NCBI GenBank assembly: GCA_030068145.1
Contig: JAPJBO010000086.1
Coordinates: 315,001-379,000 of the forward strand
Length of the DNA: 64,000 nt
Direction: 5' to 3'
From: Diplonema papillatum
Lineage: Eukaryota; Euglenozoa; Diplonemea; Diplonemida; Diplonemidae
In this document: one piece after another, positions 9,126-19,502 of the stretch
Layout of the letters: every line of letters starts with the position of its first letter
Numbering within the stretch: the stretch's first letter is position 1
Notes under the pieces: generated by a model
Database searches by the model: none
What the model was told of the DNA's origin: nothing
What the model saw: only the letters and a program-made list of their open reading frames with translations
Made by a program: the position numbers and the translations under genes

Positions 9126-10746
9126 TATTCGACTGCACAAACAGCCCACTCTTTCGAATGAAGCGAATCAGAAAGCAACCGCACATGCTTCAATTCCTCG
9201 CAACATCATTCCATGAAAGCTGGTCGTGAGCCGTCGGGGTCCCAAAGTGAGTCTTGAGTAGCCAGACCGGAGACAAGCAAATGTCAGAAACATCAACAGG
9301 CATACAGCGGCAACTTGATTGTTGACAACTGACGAAACTGTGCACGACGGCTCGACGAGAGAGTTTGCCACGCTGTGCAGGCCGTACCGTTCGTGGAACA
9401 CGGAAAGCAAGCAGCAGACGGTGCTTTTCTGACCTGAATACTGCTGCTTCTCATTGCTTCCTCCATTTGTGGATCATGGCAACCGAAAGTGCCTGGTAAA
9501 CGGACGCACGTCAAGCCCGTTATTCGTCTGTTATTGATCGAACATGATGGCTAATTTCCTCCCCACTACACGCATACCGTACCAATGGCGGCCTGGTCGC
9601 ATTCGATCCGTAGCGCAGCGGGGAAGATGCCTAGCCTTCAGGACGAAAGAAGGCAGCACAGCCATTACAGTTGTGCGCACGGATTTATTACAAGAGCACT
9701 CGTGGCCGTCGTAACTTGAATGACTTTTTTCTTACAATGGCGTCATGGGGGGGCCTTCACGTGGCGACACTGGTTGACCGCACCTTCATTGGGTCGCGGT
9801 CGCCGATCCCCCAACCGCCAGCATCACGTACTTGATGCGACGCGGAACAAGTGCTGACAGCGCCCGGCGAATAGAGGGCTTTACTTTTCTCTTCCGACTG
9901 TTCAATCACTGTCGAGAAAGTTTGCGCCTATTGTGATGAGGTCGTTGACCAGGCCCCCACGAAGCCATATACACAACACGGCTACAACACGAGGATGCAG
10001 CCCTGCGTAGGCGTGCACTCAGCCAGGCTGCTAAGCACCCCCCGACCGGTCGATTTGCCACTTTTGTGGTGTTTTTTGATCCAGTCCAACAGATTGATTG
10101 TTCGAGCACTTGTGCAGGGACCCCTTCCTCGAAGGTTGCTCTCCTAGTAGGAGATGAGCTGCGAACACCCAGCTGCCAAGTAGACCAGAGTGGCTGGTTT
10201 GCAGAAATGGGATGGAAGTCCGATTTCTTGGAGGATTACAGCAGCATGATGGAGGAAATATTGCTTTGCCACTGGGGAAAACTGTCCGGAACAGTATTCG
10301 CAGACGAGAAAGTTAAACGAACCCAATCAACAAGTGCTAGAGAAAGCCTCCCCCTCAGAGCATTTTTGAATCGACCGCATGGTACGCGCGTCTGCTCATG
10401 CACAGCGCATGTGAACCCATGCGGTACCATCTGCTTAAGATGCTCCACGTCGTGGGACGTGGAAGGAGCGATCTTCGTCAATATGAAGGCTCGTCCAGCA
10501 TGCATACTGCATACGTGGGTGTGCCACGCGCGTGTAACGCGAGTCGGTACGTATGTGTAGAACGTGTGATGGCCCCCCCCAACGCGGCAGAAAAAGAACA
10601 AACAGGTCAGTGCCAACGTCGTCAAGAATGTCGTGACACCTCAGTTTTCCGCAGCAACAGATACGAGAAGATTCTAACCCCTTTCCCTGCGCTATTGACT
10701 AGTAACCAACATTCCCCCATATCCAAGTCAGTGCGTTTTACACGCA
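9126..10746. other. No recognised gene
   Basis: Frames here are short and show no family features, including one of 164 codons at 10,066-10,560. A tRNA box-A-like motif near 9611 has no box B partner. Confidence 0.4.
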
Positions 10747-10897
10747 GAGTCAAGCTTTAGAAGCTGGAGCTAACGTTGAAAGGCGGGTGTCAGACCCCCT
10801 TTTCGGGTGTACATTACACACGCGTTTGGGTACAGCACACCCGCGTTTCGGGTGTGTTGGCGCACCCACTTTAACTCTAACTTCTGAGGCTTGACTC
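10747..10897. mobile_element. Short MITE with inverted ends (copy 1)
   Basis: The ends GAGTCAAGC and GCTTGACTC are inverted, followed inward by AGAAGCTGGAGCTAA and TTAACTCTAACTTCT. The interior is rich in ACACCC/GGGTGT motifs that can pair. A second copy of the core lies at 16,603-16,694. No coding capacity. Confidence 0.65.
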
Positions 10898-11206
10898 CGC
10901 TGTATAGTGAGTAGCAGTCACAAGCAGCGTGGATGCCCTGAGTTTTCAACTGATTCTTAGGACACGGCTGTACGGGCGTTCTCCCCGAGACGTTTGCCTG
11001 GGCTCCTGTGCATAGGTAGTCCTGGCTGTGGCGAGCTAGGAACAGCGCCGCACAAACCGCATCGCTGGTCCTGTCTGCAAGTCCGCCCTACGTGTGTGTG
11101 TGTCCGTGGCTTGAAGGAGGCGAAACACGGTGCAGATGGGTCCAGCGCTATGTTGAGCACAACCCATTCCAAGCACTTTTTTTTTTTTTTTGCAATCCCC
11201 CCCCAC
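10898..11206 (+). repeat. Dispersed repeat C, copy 1
   Basis: From AGTGAGTAGCAGTCACAA through CCTGAGTTTT, TCCTGGCTGTG.CGAGCTA, GTGTCCGTGGCT and TTGAGCACA.CCCATT to a T-run and GCAATCCCCC, this matches 52,466-52,797 in the same orientation with moderate divergence. No coding capacity is apparent. The MITE at 10,747-10,897 abuts its left end. Confidence 0.7.
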
Positions 11207-11959
11207 GCCCCTGCAACAATAAGAAACGTAACGAGAATGAAAAGTACCACGCACAACCGTCGCCGATGCCGCGTCCTCGTCGACGTGTAGAGGTTGATCC
11301 TCGCGCGCGCGGAGCTTTTCCGCTGTGAAACCAGTGGTCCGAATCGCACCTATTGTTTTGTTTTCTTCTTCATTGCCCTTGCGGAAACGTCCCAGTTCTA
11401 GTTCAATGTGCTAAATCAGCCACCACCAACGCCCTTCGGATTCCTCCTTTTCTTCTTTGTGCTGAAGATGTGGTGGGGGCGGCTAATGCCGGAATACGCC
11501 CCGTCAGTTGGGCAATCAACCTGACACACGATGGTCCAATCATCAGCTTACACTGCCTGTTTGTGGCTGAAACGCCCAACCCTTAACTAGTCTGCCCGTC
11601 TAGGTTAGGATGCGCCGACATCAAAGGATCAAAAAGCAACGTTGGGCGCTTGGCTGCCACGAGCTAGTTATTCCTGTGGTAGTTTTTTGTGGCCGGCACC
11701 ATCCCTTGCAGCAAAACCAAAGGTCCCTTGGGCTATGCTTTGACACCAGCAACAAAGCAGAAACAACAAGGAAACAGCATTACACACACCATTTAGGGGG
11801 CATCCTTCTTCCTCTCGTATCACACTGTCAGCGAATTGTGTTTGTTGTGGTCCTTCACGGTCCGGAGCAGGCGGGCGTGTGCCAACTTCGCTTCCGAATT
11901 ACGTTGAGATACAGTAGAGGGGTGTGATATGGTCAGAGCCGTTGGTAGCAAGCGGTGAA
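11207..11959. other. Upstream region of the K+ channel gene
   Basis: I see no gene. The stretch presumably holds the promoter and 5' untranslated region of the channel gene. No TATA-like element could be assigned with confidence. Confidence 0.4.
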
Positions 11960-14900
11960 ATGCCGAACAAAGTCAGCTTCAGGTCCCCGCGATCCGTGAC
12001 GCTGCGGGAGAATCCGCTTGGCAGGAAGCGAAGCTTTTCTTGCGATCATGCCACCAATGTCGACAGCCTCAGTGCAAGCGACAGCGCAGTTGTGGACGTT
12101 AGCATGCAGATGACGACGACGAGCTCATTCAGCCGACCTCCGCTTCCTCCTTTGGCAAGCCCCGATCAATCAGTTACATCTTCGTCGAGGTGTCCATCGA
12201 GAGCACAATCCCAGCCGACTCCTGTGTTGCACACATTTGCGCAGGTGCGGGCGAGATCGCTGTCCCAGCCTGTTTTGACCCGCCAAGAGGACGCGCCCGC
12301 TCTCTCGCAGCCGCAGGAAGCGCCGGCATCGATCGCACCTTCTTCCACCGTCTCGGCGGCTCCTTCGACGACAAGATCATTGGTCATGACGATTCCGAGG
12401 CGGCAAAGCTTTGCGTGCCTGACCAAGGAACAAGTCGAGCGTGACATCCAGCGCCTTTCATCCCGACGGCTCGTCGCCGTCGCGAAAACCGTCACGCCAG
12501 GCGTCAGCGACTCGAGCCTACCGCTCGCTTCAACGGAACCGACCTTGCTGCAGTTCACGTGGAGAAACAAAATCTATTGTCTGTTCGACACGGAAGCGCC
12601 GATGCCAAGCGACGGCTATGCGCTGGTTGCTACCAGCTTTGCGTTCGTACTGGTCACAGCCGTTGTGGTCTCAGTCGTGGCGTTCATCCTCGAGTCCCTC
12701 CCGCAGCACGTGGGGGGCAACGGGGCCCTGCAGACGACGGAGATCTGCTGCATGGTTCTGTTTACGTTCGATTTCGTCATGCGCTTGCTCTTCACACCAA
12801 GAAGAGGGGCCTTCTTTCGTGACCGGTTCAACTGGGTCGACTTTGCCTCGATCCTGCCGTTCTATTTGCACATCGTTGTTTCTGCGGTTGTTCCCGGCGA
12901 ATACGTGACGAGCTTTATCTTTCTCAGAGTTCTTCGGCTCGTGAGGGTACTGCGCATCCTCAAGCTTACGCAATACAGTGCCACCGTAAACATTGTATGG
13001 TACGCGTTAGCGACGAGCTTCGAGTCGGTTACACTGATTGTTGTGCTCTTCTTCTTGTGCACAATACTATTCAGCTCGCTGCTGTTTCTAGCCGAGCAAA
13101 CGGGTTCAACGTTTGACGAAGAATCGCGGGTGTGGGTGAGAGATGACGGGACCTTGAGCCCGTTCACCAGCATCCCGCACACATTCTGGTTTGTCATGGT
13201 CACTTTGACCACTGTCGGCTATGGTGACTCCATACCGTTCACGGTGCTCGGGAAAAGTGTAACGTCCGTTTGCATCGTCGTCGGTGCCTTGTTGCTGGCT
13301 TGTCCTGTCATCATGATTGGCCAGAACTTCGCTCTTGCGATGAACTGTCGAAAAAGTTCGCTTGCCGTGACGGTAGACGAGCAAACAATTGCGAAAATTC
13401 AGCAGAACTTGCGAACCATACCAGTGGTAGACCAGCTTCCGAGAAGTCCAAGCTCACTTGAAGATGACCTGATGATCGTCATCAGAAGAGTGCCCTCCGT
13501 TGCCCACACTTCCGAGTCGACCGAAAACGAAGACAACAGCAGCGCTTCGAACGTGCCTTCTACACCGGACTCCGAGCTTTCCCGTATCATCGGCCTCAAT
13601 TTCACTTCCCCTGACCACGCTCCCTCCCTTGACAACTCCCACGCGCATCTCCTCAGCGCCGCCGCGTCGAAACTGGTGTCGGCGCCCGTGATTGAGATAA
13701 AAGGAAAGCTCGAGATCACCGTCCGCTGCCCGCATGTGAATGCTGCCGGGCAACAAGACCTCCATCCACGCAGCGGCAAGCGGAGTCCCACGCAAGAGCA
13801 GGCCGCCGAGACGCGGGTCATCACCGTCAACGTAAGCAGTAAAGACGTAGCCTCGGCAACGTTGCACATCGCCGACCTGCTGAAGGAAGCGGCAGGCGGG
13901 ATGAAACGAGACGGAAAGCAAGGGAAGCCGGTCGACAACAAGCTGAATTGGCCCCTCGACTATGACTCACGGAGTAGCACGTGGTCTGCCACTCCGAACG
14001 AAAAGCCGCCGCGGGGCCCGGTCGGGCCGGCTGGCCTCCGGACCAACGATTTCGACGACATCAGCATGACGAAGAGCTGCTCCACGCACGGCAGCAGCCT
14101 TTCGAAGCAGGATGCTCCCCGGCCGCGCCTGCGGACGCTCGGCGCAACGAGTCCCGCGTTGCTGCCGGGCGGCGAGCTCTATTCCCCGCCGCGCCTCCCG
14201 CCTTTGATGGCGAAGCAGCCGCCGTGCCCTGCCAACTCGCGCGCGGCCCCAGAGGAATTCACGAATTTGTCCCTTGTCCTCAACAAACCGTGCGAAGAAG
14301 ACGACGACGCCCTCGGCCCATCTTGTTCCGCGGCACCATCGCAGATCGGCGACGACCAGAGCACCAGGACCATGTACCAACGATCAGCCCGTCAGCCCCC
14401 AGGGAAGCTCGACGACACGGTGACCCATCCGTTGTCTGTGCCTCGATACAGCTACTTCTCCTCGTTCGACATGTCGTTTTCCAACAACGAGATCCCAAAA
14501 GTGGTCGCCCGCGACATCGCGGAAGACAGCCTGGAGAGCATCAACGTCCTGCACTTGTTGGCGGACGCTCCTGATACCCGGATTCTGGAAGCGGAAGGGC
14601 ATGCTTTGAGCAACCGCGCCATTTACTGCCCAGCCGCGCATGAGGTACGGTACCTCCCCATCTTCACGCTGGTTGCGGACGAGACAAGCCGCCGGGCCAT
14701 CGTGCGCGTGCTGAATGTGCTGAATGTCGCTTCCGGTATCAGTTTGGAGAACGGAGAGAAGCGAGGGGGATATGCGGACTTGCTTGCGGCGTCGTTTGAT
14801 GTCCTGTTAGACTCTGCTGAAGCGGCCGAAGCTGCCGTCGAAGTTGCGTTATCGAGTGCATCATCGAAGTTCTCGCACCGACCGCCTTTCTCGGTTGCGC

Positions 14901-15163
14901 TGCTCCCTGTTTTCATGAAGGCGGAAATCCCGCTGCTACCTGAAGGCAATTCACTGATCACCACGGAATTCCACAACCCGGGATGTGTCGCGACAGTGAC
15001 CATCACCTCATCGACAGCTGCCATCCAAGATCAACTCCTCTCGAAGCTTCCGGAGCTTCGCGTCGTGTTTCAGTGCTCGGTTCCCTTAACATGCACCGTG
15101 TCGCTTAAGGCGGAGACCGTTTCCTACACGAAGATCGTCCCTTTGGGCCCAGACACCGGGTGA
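11960..15163 (+). CDS. Voltage-gated K+ channel alpha subunit (six-transmembrane Kv type)
   Basis: This intronless frame encodes 1067 residues from the first ATG at 11,960 (MPNKVSFRSPRS); the frame is open to a GTG slightly upstream. Six membrane segments lie between residues about 220 and 460. S4 carries regularly spaced positive charges (FLRVLRLVRVLRILKL), the pore loop has the K+ filter TTVGYGDS near residue 418, and S6 contains CPVIMIGQNF, like the Kv PVP hinge. The protein should form tetrameric, depolarisation-gated K+ channels in a membrane. The N-terminal 210 residues are Ser/Thr/Pro-rich and no T1 tetramerisation domain is evident. The C-terminal tail of about 610 residues is unusually long: a disordered first half and a more folded-looking final 250 residues of unknown type. 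Confidence 0.92.
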   Translation: MPNKVSFRSPRSVTLRENPLGRKRSFSCDHATNVDSLSASDSAVVDVSMQMTTTSSFSRPPLPPLASPDQSVTSSSRCPSRAQSQPTPVLHTFAQVRARSLSQPVLTRQEDAPALSQPQEAPASIAPSSTVSAAPSTTRSLVMTIPRRQSFACLTKEQVERDIQRLSSRRLVAVAKTVTPGVSDSSLPLASTEPTLLQFTWRNKIYCLFDTEAPMPSDGYALVATSFAFVLVTAVVVSVVAFILESLPQHVGGNGALQTTEICCMVLFTFDFVMRLLFTPRRGAFFRDRFNWVDFASILPFYLHIVVSAVVPGEYVTSFIFLRVLRLVRVLRILKLTQYSATVNIVWYALATSFESVTLIVVLFFLCTILFSSLLFLAEQTGSTFDEESRVWVRDDGTLSPFTSIPHTFWFVMVTLTTVGYGDSIPFTVLGKSVTSVCIVVGALLLACPVIMIGQNFALAMNCRKSSLAVTVDEQTIAKIQQNLRTIPVVDQLPRSPSSLEDDLMIVIRRVPSVAHTSESTENEDNSSASNVPSTPDSELSRIIGLNFTSPDHAPSLDNSHAHLLSAAASKLVSAPVIEIKGKLEITVRCPHVNAAGQQDLHPRSGKRSPTQEQAAETRVITVNVSSKDVASATLHIADLLKEAAGGMKRDGKQGKPVDNKLNWPLDYDSRSSTWSATPNEKPPRGPVGPAGLRTNDFDDISMTKSCSTHGSSLSKQDAPRPRLRTLGATSPALLPGGELYSPPRLPPLMAKQPPCPANSRAAPEEFTNLSLVLNKPCEEDDDALGPSCSAAPSQIGDDQSTRTMYQRSARQPPGKLDDTVTHPLSVPRYSYFSSFDMSFSNNEIPKVVARDIAEDSLESINVLHLLADAPDTRILEAEGHALSNRAIYCPAAHEVRYLPIFTLVADETSRRAIVRVLNVLNVASGISLENGEKRGGYADLLAASFDVLLDSAEAAEAAVEVALSSASSKFSHRPPFSVALLPVFMKAEIPLLPEGNSLITTEFHNPGCVATVTITSSTAAIQDQLLSKLPELRVVFQCSVPLTCTVSLKAETVSYTKIVPLGPDTG

Positions 15164-16198
15164 TCCTGTGGGTCAAAGAGCGCGCAGATGAACAGTATTG
15201 CCCCCTACTGGGCCAGCTTCGTGTGTTGTGGGGAACGTGTTCTTGAACGAACGGATCCGACCAGCGCCGCGCGACCTAGGCTGATGTTGGCCGCGCAAGA
15301 TAGATCTTTGTTGCTCAATGTACCAACTCTAACCCACGCGAGATTACAGTCTCCCTGTCTCGTATGGCTATCGTTATGACTGCTGCGATCGCAGGGATGC
15401 CTTATCAGGTTTTCCCGCTGCTGCCGCTGCTTTCTTTCTCGTGATGCCAAAGCATAGACACGCCGCTGACACCGAAAACGACGGTAGCGGGCTCAGAGAC
15501 GTGTGGCGGGCAAACTAGAGAGGGGGGATCCCGCAAAGAAGCTCATCGCATCGTCGGTAAGCACGTTCTTCCGTCTCCCCTCCCCGCCCTTAGTGATTAC
15601 CTTCCGCTGGTAACTATCCGCTATGTATGTCCGTGGCTAAATATTATGTGGGGAATGGGAAATAGTGAGCGTATCGCATCACCGTTCTTGTATTCGCCCC
15701 TTCGTGAAAACGAGTGCAAAAGACTGGTTGCCGGCCGCAGATACATGGCCCAACCCGCCAGTTTCATGCGAATGGGAGCGACCTATGTACTCGCTCACAG
15801 ACCGCGAGCCCCAACTTCTCCCATTCCCACCCAAACCCGTCCCTACTCTGTCCCCTGCCTTGCTTCTTTCCCCCGAACCATACCCTTCGTTGGATGGAAC
15901 CTGCGTTTGCTACCGCAGATGTGGCCGGAGATATACCCTCAACGAGGCAGGAAGGCTCTGCGACCCTGCGATTCCGTGAAGTTCTACCATCTGGACGACG
16001 AACTGCCTTGTTGTTACCAGCCCCCGCACCTCCTTCCTCCGTTTCCTGACATCGGCTGTCCACAAACTGTGTTTATTCAGGAGGACCGAACGAGAGTAAA
16101 CTCCGAACATCTTGCTGCGGAGGCATGGTTTCTGACCCCTTCTCTGGGGACGGCACTGATCAGCGCACCAAAACAGACATTTCCGCATCACGCGTGAA
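15164..16198. other. No recognised gene
   Basis: This is the 3' flank of the channel gene. A frame of 183 codons at 15,646-16,197 has no family features, and several overlapping frames of similar length exist, so I do not call it. Confidence 0.4.
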
Positions 16199-16495
16199 AA
16201 GTACGTGCGCTCGGCTAAGGCCGGCGCGTGGCGAGACTGGAGGCAGCAGTTAAAGTTCGGGGAACAGTAAAATTCGGGCAAAGCTATGTTCGGGTGATGG
16301 TAAGTTCTGGTGAAGCTCAGTTCGGACGACGTTAAGTTCGAGTGATGCTAAGTTAGAGCGAAGCTAAGTTCTGGTGCTGAGCGCTGGTACTAATAAACGT
16401 TCGGGCACGAAGCGAAGTTCGGCCAGGGTGGTAAAGTCCGGGTGAAGCTAAGGTCAGTGCTCGTACCCGCGGGGGGGGGGGGGCCCGGCTATGTT

Positions 16496-17057
16496 GGCAA
16501 GTAAACGCGTTTCCATCAAACGGAAACGGCTCCGTGGTTTTGCAGGCTACCCACAAACCATGCTAACACCACCAGGGAATACTACACGGTGAGGTCCAGC
16601 CCCAGAAGTTGGAGCTAAAGAGGGTGCCCGAGTCACACCCGAAAAGCGGGTGTGGCACCCGCTTCTTAAACTCCAGCTTTAACTCCAGCTTCTGAGGCTG
16701 CTCACATCCCCGACAGGGTGTGTCAACTTGCAGCCAAAACCGAAAAGACTGTCGCGCATACGAACCTTGTCGAGAAACTTTACGGGGAGGTCTCCAGGCC
16801 CAATTCTCTGAGTGCTTGGTTGCCACCACTACGAAGGACCGCGCAGTTCGGGACTACTTCGGAGACAGCACCGTTTGCACAGATAAACTTGCTGGCTCGT
16901 TGGGAAATACCCCTAAAAAAAATTTCCCCCCGCCCATCCGAGGTGTGGTACCTTACACACCGCAATCTGCAGCAGCCGTTTTCCAAATAAGGAAACGCCG
17001 TTTCCTTGAAAGTATGGAAACGGAAACGGAAACGGGAAACGTTTCCGTTTACTTGCC
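16496..17057. mobile_element. hAT-like MITE nested in repeat A
   Basis: The ends GGCAAGTAAACG and CGTTTACTTGCC are perfect 12-bp inverted repeats; with two mismatches they extend outward to CTA(T/G)G(T/A)T. GGAAACG/CGTTTCC motifs are repeated beneath both ends, as in transposase-binding subterminal regions. The insertion interrupts repeat A exactly where its other copy is continuous. I could not confirm an 8-bp target duplication. No transposase is encoded. Confidence 0.65.
16603..16694. mobile_element. Short MITE (copy 2) inside the hAT-like MITE
   Basis: CAGAAGTTGGAGCTAAAG at the left is inverted as CTTTAACTCCAGCTTCTG at the right, around an ACACCCGAAAAGCGGGTGT hairpin. It matches the core of 10,747-10,897. 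It forms the third layer of nesting at this site. Confidence 0.7.
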
Positions 17058-17409
17058 ATCCTAGCCCAAGGGGGGGGGCAGCCTTTTCCCGCCCGCCCCC
17101 CGCGCCGGGGGCCGACGAGGTCCAAATACCGCGAGATACTGAGAAGCTCCGCAAAAAACGCAAATTCCGGGCACATTAGACCCCGAAACGCAACAAACCT
17201 CGAAAACAACCCCCGACCGGAAAAGTGTGATGGGCGGGCGGGGTCCGAACCCGGGCCTACCCCGGCCTGAAGGCCGAAGCCAGCTCACTCTGCCACCCCT
17301 ACGCTTTTGGGCAGGGGGGAAAAAAGTTAGCTCCGCGCTAGTATCTAGTCCAAAAACAAGACACTTTTTCACTGGAGAACAGCCGGGTTGGCTCGAATAG
17401 AGGCTATTC

Positions 17410-18227
17410 GCAGAAACCCAACCCTGCAAAAAATTCCTGTCACCATCGGGTTCATCCCTTGGCCGCGGAGCGAGACCGAATGCTTCGCAGGCCATGCTGA
17501 TCGAAGTTCGTGTATCAAGCAACCTTCTAACCTTTGCTCGACGCGAGACCGTGACTTGTGCTTAGTGCCTGAAAGCCCGTAGCAACCTCGGTTCTCGAAC
17601 TTCGGGCTGGGGTGGTGAAAGGATAGGGCGTTTCTGGCTTTGTAATTGAGTGTTTTTGTGCACTGCGCTCGCGTTAAAACGGCACCCATTTGTTTGTCTG
17701 AACACGACCGACAATCCCTACTGCTGAGCTCCAACTTTGGTTTGGTCTGCGGATAGGAGAACAACGTGCGCGCAATCCCGCTGTGAAAAAAACGAACCTC
17801 GTGAAACCTCCAAAACGGTAGAGATCCGTGCCAAGAAAAACTTTCACTCTAAAAAACCAGCCACCCTCCGATCTGACAGAAGCTGTCGACGGGGTTTGCA
17901 ACACCCCTCTGCTTCGAAAATTCCGATGCCAGCATCAAAACTGCATGAGAAAATGATCTCCCCCCCATGGTTTCAAACCACGGAGTCCTGGACTCCTTTC
18001 CCACACTGCTTCTGCGAAGCAGACGCACAAAGGGACGGAGCCACGGCATGATTCGGCAGCCGCTGCTAAACGAACATCGATGGGCGGCATAGAGAAAGAG
18101 AACTACTCTACGGCACCAGAAAGTCCAAAAATACCAACGTAAAGAAAGTTGACGTAGGAGAAGTAGAAGGAGAAAAAAGAAGTTGTTGACAACGAGAAAA
18201 GAAGACAAAAGAAAAAGAAAAAGAAAA
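17410..18227. other. No recognised gene
   Basis: There are no supportable genes. Near 17,925-17,970 a GATGCCAGCATCAAAA...TCTCCCCCCC motif resembles stretches near 18,521-18,586 and 23,716-23,793. Confidence 0.4.
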
Positions 18228-18420
18228 AGGCCGCTCCTGGTCCAGGAACGTGACGGTCAACCACAGCTTGCAAAGCTTGAGTCGGAGGCAGCACAGTGCC
18301 ACAACCCCGTCCGCTCTGCCCTGCGGCTGACCGTCTCGACGAGCTTGTGTTTCAGCGCGAGCGCCAAGCCCCAAGGTGCGCCAAGCCTTGATGCTTTAGT
18401 TTGGGAAATCGGTAGCCACG
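18228..18420 (+). repeat. Dispersed repeat D, copy 1
   Basis: The stretch from GGCCGCTC.TGGTCCAGGAACGTGACG through CCACAGCTTGCAAAGCT, CGTCCGCTCTGCCCTG and AAGCATCAAGGC-type sequence to GGGAAATCGGTAGCCAC is found inverted at 46,150-46,333. An A-rich tract (GAAAAAGAAAAAG) flanks it on the left, which could be the tail of a retroposed copy in reverse orientation. Confidence 0.75.
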
Positions 18421-19502
18421 ACCCGTAGGCCCGTGGCTCTGCAGTACCGCCGAACACGTGAAGCTTGGCTCCCGTGTAGCAGGCTTTCCCTCGTACCTCC
18501 TGTCGACAACGAAAGACTTGATGCTAACATCAAAACACATGAGAGGCAAGTAGCGCCTGAACACGAAACTAGGATTTCCCCCCGCAGAAAAGCCGCTTGT
18601 CGCTTGCAATTTTGTGATTTCGTGTCTGTATTTGTATATGTCTTCTTCATTTACACCCGACAAAAGCTTCACCTTTACCCTCCGTTTCTTGTATCATCCG
18701 GCGATACAGCAGTCAACGACGGACTTGGCGGGAGAAGAAGGCACTGTTAAGTTTGACCCTAATCTGACAGTGTGCAGAGGCGCGAAAGGTGTTGAACAGG
18801 AGCGAGGCCGCACCAATTAAAACCCCCTACTCAGGGGTTGCCGGCTACATTGGAGACACACCAAATTTCACAAAAAATCGCCCTTTCTTGCTCTAAGAGA
18901 ACCCATTCATGAACGGTCACACGGAGACCCTAAAACCCCGAAATTTCAAGCGAACTTTAACTCTAAAATCCCATGTCTTTCGCATGAAATCACCAGACGC
19001 TCTTGGGAACGTTTGTGTAAGAAAGTGGAACCATGTGAAACACTGTCGCCGCTTACCGGCCGAGCGGAAGGACCGGGTGGGCTCGATGAGGACGCTGGAG
19101 GCGCCGATGCTGTGGGGTGGTCTACGACACCGCGGCCGCATGTCGCTGGGGGGGATGGAGACGAAGATTCGAAGTCTTGGAGAGGAACTTCCCGCGTACG
19201 GCGCTCGGGGACGGAAAGAACTGGGCGGGGACAGGCGAGCGCAGCGTTCGACACCAAGTGAGTAGTTTGGCTGGGAGGGAGAGATATACGTATGTGGACG
19301 GTGCCTGCAAGCTGCAGTCTGAGTACTGGTGTAGACGTCACCAACGCTAAGTGTGGATTCTGAATCCGTTTCGACGCAAAATTCACTCTTTTGGAATCCG
19401 TGTTGTCGTTGACAGGGAACCACACGACTCCCGGCAGGTACCATTATCAAAAACGAAAGCGGAAGAACTCAAACAAAAAAGCGGACAGCAACAACGCAAA
19501 AA
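18421..19502. other. Upstream region of the P450 gene
   Basis: No coding region is supported. Frames of 100-177 codons on both strands at 18,909-19,450 overlap each other and show no family signal. Confidence 0.4.

Larger units (their letters stand above)
16199..17409 (-). repeat. Dispersed repeat A with tRNA-like segment, copy 1 (interrupted)
   Basis: Read on the minus strand, this starts at GAATAGCCTCTATTCGAGCC and proceeds through TTTTTGGACTAGAT, a tRNA-like block (about 17,233-17,303, GGTGGCAGAGTGAG then GGGTTCGGAC), AATTTGCGTTTTTTGCGGAG, a G/C-run region, GAACTTAGC-type 15-bp repeats and GCCGAGCGCACGTACTT. The same order occurs on the plus strand at 54,229-54,897. The copy is split by a 562-base insertion (16,496-17,057). 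Confidence 0.85.

Noticed and set aside
9611-9660. Possible tRNA: TAGCGCAGCGGGGAAGATGC looks like box A
   Set aside because: No box B (GGTTCGANNCC-like) follows within tRNA distance and no acceptor stem pairs.
10066-10560. 164-codon plus-strand frame
   Set aside because: No family features; mixed composition and overlapping minus-strand frames of similar size.
12441-14574. Several 120-200 codon frames on both strands within the K+ channel gene
   Set aside because: All are out-of-frame or antisense readings of a clear GC-rich coding sequence.
15646-16197. 183-codon plus-strand frame
   Set aside because: Several overlapping frames of similar length occur here; the composition is not protein-like and there is no family motif.
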